Below are positions 1-5,405 of a stretch of 5,405 nucleotides of DNA, piece after piece (within the stretch, counting starts at the first letter, position 1; each line of letters begins with the position of its first letter). The position numbers were made by a program, and so were the translations under genes. This stretch comes from an uncultured Clostridia bacterium (GTDB lineage Bacteria; Bacillota; Clostridia; Oscillospirales; CAG-272), in the NCBI GenBank assembly GCA_947306035.1, contig CAMZFG010000089.1, positions 1 to 5,405 on the forward strand. Reading direction: 5' to 3'. The notes under the pieces were generated by a model. It was not told the DNA's origin and did not search any database. It worked only from the letters and a program-made list of their open reading frames with translations.

Positions 1-1313
1 TCCGGCAGCCAGCCGCGGTGCGCCTCGATCAGGTCGTCGCAGAGCGAAATGATCTGGTCGATGGTCAGCTCGGAGGCGGTGTGCGGTTCGAGCATGGCGG
101 CGCGGTAAATGGCGTCGCGGCTCTTCGTCACGGCGGCCTCGATGGTGAGGAGTTGCGCGTTGATGTTGGTGCGGTTCATGGCCGCGCAGATCTCGGGCAG
201 GTCGCCGACCACGGTGGGCTGCACGCCCTCGCGGTCGACTAAGCACGGCACCTCGACGCAGGCGTTGTGCGGCAGGTTGGTGATCAGGCCCGTGTTGAGC
301 ACGTTGCCGCCGATGCGGTAGGGCACGCCCGTGACGATGGCGTCCATGATATACGAGGCGTATTCGCGCGTGCGCTCGTGCGACACCTGACCGTTGACGT
401 ACTGCTCGCGCGCGGCTTTCCAGTTCGCGATCTGATGGACGCAGCGGCGCGGATACTCGTCGAGCGGAATGTGATAACGGTCGATCAGTTCGGGGTGCGC
501 CGCCTTGATAAAGAGGTTGTTGTACTCGGCGTTGTGCTCGCTCGACTCGGTGCAGTAGTAGCCGAAGCGGCGGATGTATTCGTAGCGCACCAGGTCCCCG
601 CTCTTGTTTTCGGGGTCGTTGAGGATGGCGGCGGAACGCTTTTTGATCTCGGGGTACAGGTCGTTGCCGTCGGCGTCATAGATCTCAAGCAGCCACGCCA
701 TGTGGTTGATACCGGCGATCTTTTCTTTGACGGGGCCCTTTACTTCCATGCCGAGGGCGCGCAGCAGGTTGGAAGAGCAGACCTGCACGCTGTGGCAAAG
801 GCCGACGGTCTTGATGCCGGTGTAGCGCTGCATATAGCCGGAGAGCATGGCCATGGGGTTGGTGTAGTTGAGGAACCACGCGTTCGGGCAGACCTGCTGC
901 ATATCGTCGGCAAAGTCCTCGAGCACGGGAATGGTGCGCAGGGCGCGGAAAATGCCGCCGATGCCGAGCGTGTCGGCAATGGTCTGCCGCAGGCCGTATT
1001 TTTTGGGCACTTCAAAGTCGGTCACGGTGCAGGGCTCGTAGCCGCCCACCTGAATGGCGTTGACCACGAAGTCGGCGCCGCGCAGGGCCTCTTTGCGGTT
1101 CTCCACGCCGAGGTGCTTGGTCACTTTGGCGCGCCCCTCGTTGATATTCTTGTTCAGCGCGGTCACCATGGCGTAGGATTCTTCCAGCCGCTCTGCGTCG
1201 ATGTCGTACAGCGAGAGTTCAAAGCCGGAAAGCGAGGGCGTCAGCATCGAGTCGCCCAGTACGTTTTTGGCAAACACGGTGCTGCCCGCACCCATAAATG
1301 TGATTTTTCCCAT
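1..1313 (-). CDS. melA: Alpha-galactosidase, glycoside hydrolase family 4 (3' end cut by window edge)
   Basis: This gene encodes a GH4 glycosidase expected to hydrolyse alpha-galactosides such as melibiose in the cytoplasm, using NAD+ and a divalent metal (usually Mn2+) in the redox-elimination mechanism of the family. The sequence shows an N-terminal Rossmann nucleotide-binding start (GAGS at residues 8-11), the NYTNPM motif at 149-154, CHSV at 173-176 and NH at 203-204. The Cys, His and Asn of these motifs correspond to the family's metal and substrate ligands. Within GH4, CHSV is the signature of alpha-galactosidases, as opposed to CHE for alpha-glucosidases, CHG for glucuronidases and CNVP for phospho-glycosidases. 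The window holds 437 codons with no stop; known MelA proteins are about 430-450 residues, so only a few C-terminal residues are probably missing. The ATG at 1313 is chosen because GGAGG lies 7 bases upstream. It is transcribed divergently from the DUF5685-like operon. No transporter or raffinose/melibiose regulator is visible beside it. Confidence 0.93.
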   Translation of the reverse strand, partial: MGKITFMGAGSTVFAKNVLGDSMLTPSLSGFELSLYDIDAERLEESYAMVTALNKNINEGRAKVTKHLGVENRKEALRGADFVVNAIQVGGYEPCTVTDFEVPKKYGLRQTIADTLGIGGIFRALRTIPVLEDFADDMQQVCPNAWFLNYTNPMAMLSGYMQRYTGIKTVGLCHSVQVCSSNLLRALGMEVKGPVKEKIAGINHMAWLLEIYDADGNDLYPEIKKRSAAILNDPENKSGDLVRYEYIRRFGYYCTESSEHNAEYNNLFIKAAHPELIDRYHIPLDEYPRRCVHQIANWKAAREQYVNGQVSHERTREYASYIMDAIVTGVPYRIGGNVLNTGLITNLPHNACVEVPCLVDREGVQPTVVGDLPEICAAMNRTNINAQLLTIEAAVTKSRDAIYRAAMLEPHTASELTIDQIISLCDDLIEAHRGWLP

Positions 1314-1320
1314 GTCAAAA

Positions 1321-1325
1321 CCTCC
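1321..1325 (-). promoter_or_regulatory. Ribosome binding site of melA
   Basis: On the minus strand the sequence reads GGAGG, followed by 7 bases and then the ATG at 1313. It is a full match to the core Shine-Dalgarno sequence at ideal spacing and fixes the melA start. Confidence 0.85.
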
Positions 1326-1341
1326 GTTTTTTCAAGATCGG

Positions 1342-1370
1342 TTGAAAATGAAGCACGAATGTGCTATAAT
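1342..1370 (+). promoter_or_regulatory. Sigma-A promoter (extended -10) for the 1485-3640 operon
   Basis: TTGAAA at 1342-1347 is separated by exactly 17 bases from TATAAT at 1365-1370. The -10 is preceded by TGC at 1362-1364, giving an extended -10 element. The predicted transcript start is near 1377, leaving a leader of about 108 bases before the ATG at 1485. The spacer holds the small dyad AGCAC-GAAT-GTGCT (1352-1365), which could be an operator. The element overlaps the opposing melA promoter. It is a prediction from sequence only, but the match is near consensus. Confidence 0.8.
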
Positions 1371-1371
1371 C

Positions 1372-1400
1372 ATTATAATATATCCCATTCCCGCCGTCAA
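1372..1400 (-). promoter_or_regulatory. Sigma-A promoter for melA
   Basis: Read on the minus strand, TTGACG (1400-1395) is followed by a 17-base spacer and TATAAT (1377-1372). Transcription would begin near 1365 and give a leader of about 50 bases before the melA ATG. Its -10 box is one base away from the -10 box of the opposing promoter; together they form the palindrome TATAAT-C-ATTATA at 1365-1377. Occupancy by RNA polymerase should therefore be mutually exclusive with the plus-strand promoter. Confidence 0.8.
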
Positions 1401-1484
1401 GCGGCAACGCGCGAGTTTTTACGCATTTTGCAAAAGAAAAAAGGGAATGCCGCGTCCCGTGCCGACATATAAAGAGGTGAGTCC

Positions 1485-2366
1485 ATGTTCGGGTATATCA
1501 AGGTCCGCAAGTCCGAGCTGCGGGTGCGCGAATACGAATATTACAGGGCTTGCTATTGCGGCCTTTGCCGCAGCATGGGCAAATGCACGGGGCAATGCTC
1601 CCGCGCCGCTCTCAGTTACGATTTCGTCTTTCTCTGTCACGTGCGCCTGCTGCTGACGGGGGAGAACCCCGCTTTCAAGCACCGTCGCTGTCCGGCGCAT
1701 CCGATCCACCGCCGCGCCATGATGGAGCGCTGTGACACGCTGGATTACGCCGCCCGCGCCGCGGCCGTTCTGAATTATGAAAAATGCCGTGACGACGTGG
1801 CCGACAAGCGCGGGTTTGCGCGCCTGCGCGCCCGCCTGCGCACGTGGTTTTTCGCCCCCGCCTATCGCCGCGCCCGCCGCGCGCTGCCTGACCTTGCCGC
1901 CGCGGTGCGCCAAAAACTCTCCGCGCTTTCCGCCTACGAAAACGCAAAAGGAAACGGCGTTGACGAGCCGGCCGCGCTGTTCGGCGCGGTATTGGCCGAC
2001 ATTTTCGGGTACGGTTTGCCCGAAGAAAAGGCCCGCGTTGCCCGCGACATCGGGCAAAAAACGGGTCGCTTCATTTATATCGCCGACGCGCTCGACGATT
2101 TGAAAGACGACCAAAAAAGCGGAGATTTCAACCCCGTTCTGGGTCTTTTCGGCGGCCCGCTTGACGAGGAACAGAAAAAGGGCATGGAGGACGCGCTGCT
2201 GCTGATCCTCTCCGACCTTGAGACCGCCTTTGACCTGCTCGGCGAGGGGGCCGACCCCGCGACCGCCGCCGTTCTGAAAAACATTCTGTATCTCGGTATG
2301 CCCGCTACCGTGCGCCGCGTGTTGTACGGCGAGGGCTGCCGCAAGGAGGAACACCGTGAGCAATAA
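1485..2366 (+). CDS. DUF5685-like protein, Cys-containing N-terminus and two Asp-rich motifs
   Basis: This 293-residue protein resembles the uncharacterised DUF5685 family of Clostridia, which I recognise from the opening [20 protein letters not shown] and the YCGLC motif; its biochemical function is not known. Visible features are a Cys-rich N-terminus (C23, C25, C28, C34, C38, then C51, C69 and H72 in RCPAH) that could bind a metal, and a mostly helical, soluble remainder without signal peptide or membrane segment. Two acidic motifs stand out: DDVAD at 103-107, followed by KRG, and DALDDLKDD at 201-209, followed by KSGDFNP. Their spacing and surroundings recall the first and second Asp-rich motifs of isoprenoid synthases, but this relationship is my inference. 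The ATG is supported by GAGGTGA about 5 bases upstream. It is the first gene of an operon and its end overlaps the J-domain gene by 11 bases. Confidence 0.85.
   Translation: MFGYIKVRKSELRVREYEYYRACYCGLCRSMGKCTGQCSRAALSYDFVFLCHVRLLLTGENPAFKHRRCPAHPIHRRAMMERCDTLDYAARAAAVLNYEKCRDDVADKRGFARLRARLRTWFFAPAYRRARRALPDLAAAVRQKLSALSAYENAKGNGVDEPAALFGAVLADIFGYGLPEEKARVARDIGQKTGRFIYIADALDDLKDDQKSGDFNPVLGLFGGPLDEEQKKGMEDALLLILSDLETAFDLLGEGADPATAAVLKNILYLGMPATVRRVLYGEGCRKEEHREQ
2343..2350 (+). promoter_or_regulatory. Ribosome binding site that selects the GTG start at 2356
   Basis: AAGGAGGA lies five bases before the GTG at 2356 and sits inside the end of the preceding gene. The strong match explains why GTG is used as start. 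It implies that translation of the J-domain protein is coupled to that of the upstream gene. Confidence 0.85.
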
Positions 2367-3102
2367 CCCCTATCGCGTGTTGGGCGTGTCGCCCACCGAC
2401 GACGACGAGACCATCAAAAAAGCCTACCGCGATCTGGCGCGCAAATATCACCCCGACCGCTACCGCGACAGCGACCTTGCCGACCTGGCGGGGGAGAAGA
2501 TGAGCGAGATCAACGCCGCCTATGAAGAGATCATGCGGCAGCGCGGCGACGCGGGCGCGTGGCAGGGCGAAGAGAACGCAAGAGAGCCCCGCCGCGAAGA
2601 ACGCCCCCGCGACGACGCGTGGCGCGACCGCCGGCAGCCGCGGGAAGAGCGGCAGTCCCGCCGTCACAACGGGGCGCGCCGTGAATTTGACGACACGACC
2701 GCTTCCTACAACGCGCAGAACTATTCGCCCGAGGCGCGCAGCAAGTTCACGCTCATCCGCAACTGCATCAACAGCGGCAATATCAGCGAGGCCGAGCGCT
2801 TGCTCGACGAGGTCGACACGGCAGACCGCGGCGCGGAATGGGTGTTCCTCACGGGCTGCGTGCAGCTGCGCAAGGGCTTTTACGTCGATGCGGAACACTC
2901 TTTTGAAGAGGCCTATCGCATGGAACCGACCAACAACGAATACTGGACGTTCAAAGAGCGCATGCACGACAAGGCAAAGGGCTTCGGCGGCGGGTACGAA
3001 ACGCGGGAGAGCGGCTGCTCGGCCTGTGACGTCTGCTCCTCGCTGATCTGCGCCGACTGTTGCTGCGAGTGCATGGGCGGGGATCTGATACCCTGCTGCT
3101 GA
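2356..3102 (+). CDS. J-domain protein with TPR-like region and cysteine-string C-terminus
   Basis: This 248-residue protein starts with a J-domain (residues 4-62) containing the HPD motif at 32-34, which in J-proteins stimulates the ATPase of DnaK/Hsp70. It is followed by a strongly charged Arg/Glu/Asp-rich linker (about 63-115) and then a helical region (about 125-205) that looks like two TPR-type repeats, for example [13 protein letters not shown] and [15 protein letters not shown]. The last 28 residues hold 10 cysteines, including CxxCDVC, CCCEC and a terminal CC. It lacks the CxxCxGxG zinc-finger repeats and the glycine/phenylalanine region of classical DnaJ, so it is a class III (type C) J-protein and not the housekeeping dnaJ. 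The GTG start is fixed by AAGGAGGA. The gene overlaps its upstream neighbour and is followed after one base by a membrane-protein gene. The tail may bind metal or be lipid-modified; the sequence does not decide. Confidence 0.9.
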   Translation: MSNNPYRVLGVSPTDDDETIKKAYRDLARKYHPDRYRDSDLADLAGEKMSEINAAYEEIMRQRGDAGAWQGEENAREPRREERPRDDAWRDRRQPREERQSRRHNGARREFDDTTASYNAQNYSPEARSKFTLIRNCINSGNISEAERLLDEVDTADRGAEWVFLTGCVQLRKGFYVDAEHSFEEAYRMEPTNNEYWTFKERMHDKAKGFGGGYETRESGCSACDVCSSLICADCCCECMGGDLIPCC

Positions 3103-3103
3103 T

Positions 3104-3640
3104 ATGGAACGAAGACGAAAAACCACCCGCCGACTGGCGGCCGCGGCGCTGATGGCGGCGCTCGGCACGGCGCTTTTGACGGTGGGCGCGTTCGTGGACG
3201 TGCTCGACCTTACCGCGGCGGCTCTGGCCTCGCTGACGGTCGTCTTTGCCGTCATCGAACTGCGGGGGCCTTACCCCTACATGATCTATGCCGTCACGGC
3301 GCTGCTGTCGATCCTGTTGCTGCCCGTCAAAACGCCGGGGCTCGTTTACGCGCTGTTCGCGGGGTACTATCCCGTGGTCAAAGCGGTGTTCGAGCGGCAC
3401 TTTCCGCGCCCCGTTGCCTGGCTTTTTAAGATCTTGCTGTTCAACGCGGCCCTGGCGCTCGCCGTTTTTCTCGTGGTGCGCTTTTTCATGGCGCCCGGCA
3501 CCGTCGAGCGCTGGCATTACTGGCTTTTGCTGATCGGCACGCCCGTGTTTATCCTGTACGACCTGGCGCTGACGCGCCTGATCACCGCGTATCTGCTGCG
3601 CTGGCGCAGGCGTTTGCACCTGTTTTGCGACGACGAATAA
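3104..3640 (+). CDS. Small multi-pass membrane protein, function unknown
   Basis: This 178-residue protein has a basic N-terminus (MERRRKTTRR) and about five hydrophobic segments: roughly residues 11-31, 36-53, 58-75 (with a re-entrant-like stretch to 92), 104-128 and 138-164. It ends in a basic then acidic tail (RWRRR...CDDE). The positive N-terminus and the C-terminal arginines suggest cytoplasmic termini. The general pattern of short helices with conserved-looking PVK and GYYPVVK turns is loosely reminiscent of small transporter substrate-binding (ECF S-type) membrane proteins, but I do not recognise the family. The ATG follows the J-domain stop as TGA-T-ATG. No good ribosome binding site is visible, so translation is probably coupled to the upstream gene. 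It is the last gene of the operon, with a terminator nine bases after its stop. Confidence 0.8.
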   Translation: MERRRKTTRRLAAAALMAALGTALLTVGAFVDVLDLTAAALASLTVVFAVIELRGPYPYMIYAVTALLSILLLPVKTPGLVYALFAGYYPVVKAVFERHFPRPVAWLFKILLFNAALALAVFLVVRFFMAPGTVERWHYWLLLIGTPVFILYDLALTRLITAYLLRWRRRLHLFCDDE

Positions 3641-3648
3641 AACAAACG

Positions 3649-3679
3649 AAAAGGGACCCGGAGATCCGGGCCCCTTTTT
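3649..3679. terminator. Bidirectional intrinsic terminator between convergent genes
   Basis: AAAAGGG-A-CCCGG (3649-3661) pairs with CCGGG-C-CCCTTTT (3666-3678) around an AGAT loop, with a single A/C mismatch in a stem of about 13 positions. A run of T follows on the plus strand. On the minus strand the complementary T-rich sequence (TTTTCGTTTGTTTT) follows. It can therefore end both the 1485-3640 operon and the araC-type gene arriving from the right. Confidence 0.88.
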
Positions 3680-3707
3680 ACGTGTGACCGAAGAATATAC
3701 CGCTTTG

Positions 3708-4532
3708 TTACGACAAACTTTTTCGCGGCGGTTCGTGCATGATCTTGGTATAGGTGCGGTAGAAAGTGGAATAATCGCTGAAACCCGCTTTCTCGCACGC
3801 CGCCGCAAGCGAGGATCCTTTCAAGTAATACTCCCTTGTCAGCACCACGCGCTTGTAGGCGATATACTGCCGCACCGTAAAACCCGTGTTCTGCTTGAAC
3901 AGCTTGCAAAGATACTGTTCGGTCAGATAAAAATGCTTTGCGATGCCGCCGAGCGACAGCGCCTCGGTCAGATGACCGTTGATAAAGTCCAGAATGCCTT
4001 GGATACTCGCTTGCTTGCGATCGGTTTTCTGCGTTCCGACAACCTGATCGTTCAAATGATAGAGCAATTCGATGATCACACTGCTGGCAACGGTGAGATT
4101 GGCGGGGCTCCGGCTCATGTAGTGATCCAGTCTTTGTACGATCTCGAACAGCCCGCTCTCGACCACTTTTTTTGCCGGAATGATGTTATTGCTGCCTTGT
4201 GCCCGCTTGAACACGACGTCCGAAAACTCGGTGCAGTTGTTTTTAATGAAAAAATCGAGATTGATCGCCAGCATGATGTATTCGCACAGGACGTTTTCCT
4301 TCAGGACGCGGCGGTGCAGTTCGTTGTTTCCCACCAGCAGCATATCTTTGGGTCGAATGTGAAGCTGCCTGCCCTCTACGATATAGTCAATTTCTCCGTC
4401 CAGCAAAACGAAAACGGAGAAAAGATCCTTATCGATATGCGGCTCGGATGCGCTTTTTCCCCGGGTCTTGCAATGCGCGTATGAAAAGCCGTGACGGGAA
4501 CTGGCGCCTTCACAATAGATCAAGTCTGCCAT
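3708..4532 (-). CDS. AraC-family transcriptional regulator
   Basis: This 274-residue protein has the AraC layout. An N-terminal cupin-like sensing domain (about residues 14-95) includes the SVFVLLDGEIDYIVEGRQL strand pattern and the IRPKDMLLV turn typical of these sugar-sensing domains. After a linker comes a C-terminal DNA-binding domain with two helix-turn-helix units (about 178-272): the first includes LSLGGIAKHFYLTEQYLCKL and the second includes AACEKAGFSDYSTFYRTYTK. The ligand cannot be told from sequence. An in-frame TTG lies 27 bases upstream, but the ATG at 4532 is preferred because AAAGGTGG lies 7 bases before it and residues upstream of it do not look like the family. The gene is 43 bases downstream of the PHP phosphatase on the same strand and may be cotranscribed with it. 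It converges on the DUF5685-like operon. Confidence 0.92.
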   Translation of the reverse strand: MADLIYCEGASSRHGFSYAHCKTRGKSASEPHIDKDLFSVFVLLDGEIDYIVEGRQLHIRPKDMLLVGNNELHRRVLKENVLCEYIMLAINLDFFIKNNCTEFSDVVFKRAQGSNNIIPAKKVVESGLFEIVQRLDHYMSRSPANLTVASSVIIELLYHLNDQVVGTQKTDRKQASIQGILDFINGHLTEALSLGGIAKHFYLTEQYLCKLFKQNTGFTVRQYIAYKRVVLTREYYLKGSSLAAACEKAGFSDYSTFYRTYTKIMHEPPRKSLS

Positions 4533-4539
4533 ACGAACG

Positions 4540-4547
4540 CCACCTTT
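4540..4547 (-). promoter_or_regulatory. Ribosome binding site deciding the AraC-type start
   Basis: On the minus strand AAAGGTGG is followed by 7 bases and the ATG at 4532. It supports this start over the upstream in-frame TTG at 4559, which has no comparable site. Confidence 0.75.
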
Positions 4548-4557
4548 CACATGGAGC

Positions 4558-4587
4558 AATATGCCGTTTTTACGTTTACGGTATCAA
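4558..4587 (-). promoter_or_regulatory. Weak candidate promoter for the AraC-type gene
   Basis: Minus-strand TTGATA (4587-4582), an 18-base spacer and CATATT (4563-4558) form a weak sigma-A-like match overlapping the end of the upstream phosphatase gene. It could give the regulator its own transcript in addition to read-through. The -10 matches only four of six consensus bases, so this is tentative. Confidence 0.25.
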
Positions 4588-5403
4588 CGGGACGGCCCGG
4601 AATCCGGCGTCGGTCAGAACGTACTGCTCCCGGAAACCGGCCTCAAAAAGCAGGCCGCGCGCCATGTCGAACCCATAGTCGAGATACCGAACGTCGTGGC
4701 AGTCGGACGTAATGACAACGCCGAAGCCCATATCCAGAAACGACTTCAAAAGGTTTTTGGCCGGATACGGCGCGGTGCGATAGCCGCGCGCCATGGCCCC
4801 CGTATTGACTTCAAAAAACGGGATCTTTCCGCGCAGGGCGTCCATGGCGTCCAGGGCATATCGCAGATATTCTTTGGATTCAATGTCAAAAAACCTGACG
4901 TTTTCAATGTGTTTGGTAAGGTTATCAAAGTGCCCGATGATGTCAAAACTGCCGTATTCGGGAAGATGAGCGAGCTGCCGGTAGTATTCTTTGGCAAAGG
5001 CGGGGCCGCTGCCGCCGAAGTACGTGTCGATGACCTGCCGGACCACCTCGACGGGGCGGTCATATCCGACGATCTCGCCGTTCAGTTTCAAATAATGCAT
5101 ACTCCCGATCAGATAATCGTATCCGCTCATGTCCACTGCGGAGAACGCGTCGTATTCCAATCCCAGAAAAACGTCGATCGTTCCTTTGTACTTTTGTTTC
5201 AAACGAACGATCTCTTTTTTGTAATCCTCGGTGCTCTCCGGCGACATGGAGTACTTCGGGGCGTAAAACATATAGGAATGCCCCGAAAACCCGATGCCGC
5301 CAAAGCCCTTGGCGACAGCGGCTTGTATGATCTGTTCCGGCGTGTCATGCCCGTCGCCGAACGTCGTGTGCGTATGCAGGTTTTGCAATGTGTTCATCAT
5401 CAT
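4576..5403 (-). CDS. hisK: Histidinol-phosphatase, PHP family (HisJ/HisK type)
   Basis: This 275-residue protein belongs to the PHP metallophosphoesterase family and most closely matches the monofunctional histidinol phosphatases of Firmicutes. These convert L-histidinol phosphate to L-histidinol in the cytoplasm, the penultimate part of histidine synthesis. The metal-binding motifs are all present: HTH at 10-12 with D17, H42 in GFSGHS, E83 in GLEYD, H103 in GSMHY, H158 and D160 in GHFD, and D234 and H236 in TSDCHD. Length is normal for the family. The start is ambiguous among three consecutive ATG codons (5403, 5400, 5397), because the ribosome binding site lies beyond the window. No other histidine gene is visible, so a related phosphatase role cannot be excluded. 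The downstream AraC-type gene follows after 43 bases. Confidence 0.87.
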   Translation of the reverse strand: MMMNTLQNLHTHTTFGDGHDTPEQIIQAAVAKGFGGIGFSGHSYMFYAPKYSMSPESTEDYKKEIVRLKQKYKGTIDVFLGLEYDAFSAVDMSGYDYLIGSMHYLKLNGEIVGYDRPVEVVRQVIDTYFGGSGPAFAKEYYRQLAHLPEYGSFDIIGHFDNLTKHIENVRFFDIESKEYLRYALDAMDALRGKIPFFEVNTGAMARGYRTAPYPAKNLLKSFLDMGFGVVITSDCHDVRYLDYGFDMARGLLFEAGFREQYVLTDAGFRAVPLIP

Positions 5404-5405
5404 TA

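Noticed and set aside
1..1313. Regulation of melA by the AraC-type protein of this window
   Set aside because: The regulator lies more than 2 kb away beyond an unrelated operon and a terminator, and no repeated AraC-type half-sites were seen upstream of melA.
267..1472. Long plus-strand open frame opposite melA (401 codons)
   Set aside because: It is antisense to a clear GH4 gene with all family motifs, its translation shows no recognisable domain, and it is a by-product of GC-rich codon use.
1419..2363. Long minus-strand open frame opposite the DUF5685-like gene (314 codons)
   Set aside because: It is antisense to a gene with a promoter, ribosome binding site and family motifs. Its translation is low-complexity Ala/Gly/Arg/Val with no domain.
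2356..3102. Assignment of the J-domain gene as housekeeping dnaJ
   Set aside because: It lacks the four CxxCxGxG zinc-finger repeats and the C-terminal substrate domains; only the J-domain is shared.
2305..3808. Two long minus-strand open frames opposite the J-domain and membrane genes
   Set aside because: Both lie across well-supported plus-strand genes, one runs through the terminator, and their Arg/Ser/Ala-rich translations have no motifs.
3684..4484. Plus-strand open frame opposite the AraC-type gene (266 codons)
   Set aside because: It is antisense to a clear AraC-family gene, has no ribosome binding site, and would begin just after a terminator.
4533..4559. Upstream TTG start giving a nine-residue longer AraC-type protein
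   Set aside because: No Shine-Dalgarno sequence precedes the TTG, whereas AAAGGTGG stands 7 bases before the ATG at 4532.

Overview
The window looks like chromosome from a fairly GC-rich Clostridia-type Firmicute, probably a gut Oscillospirales-like organism. This is inferred from three things: strong GGAGG-type ribosome binding sites with sigma-A style promoters, the DUF5685-like / J-domain / membrane-protein gene set, and a PHP-type (not HAD-type) histidinol phosphatase. No RNA gene, insertion sequence, CRISPR array or phage gene was seen. The genes are ordinary housekeeping or accessory metabolism plus one poorly characterised three-gene operon.

Layout. (1) Positions 1-1313, minus strand: a nearly complete family GH4 alpha-galactosidase (melA type) running off the left edge. 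(2) 1314-1484: a divergent intergenic region with two near-consensus promoters facing opposite ways, whose -10 boxes lie one base apart. (3) 1485-3640, plus strand: a tightly packed operon. It encodes a Cys-containing DUF5685-like helical protein with two Asp-rich motifs, a J-domain/TPR-like protein ending in a cysteine string, and a small multi-pass membrane protein. The first two genes overlap by 11 bases and the last two are one base apart. (4) About 3649-3679: a hairpin-plus-T-tract terminator that can serve both convergent transcription units. (5) 3708-5403, minus strand: an AraC-family regulator preceded, on the same strand, by a PHP-family histidinol phosphatase.

How the genes work together. 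melA would release galactose from alpha-galactosides using NAD+ and a divalent metal. The AraC regulator and the PHP phosphatase appear to form a separate minus-strand unit, and nothing links them to histidine genes within this window. The plus-strand operon is the least understood part. Its tight coupling implies that the three proteins act together, probably at the membrane: a predicted J-domain co-chaperone with a cysteine-rich tail, a membrane partner, and a protein whose motif order resembles isoprenoid synthases. The most speculative but interesting reading is a bacterial lipid- or metal-modified cysteine-string J-protein system.
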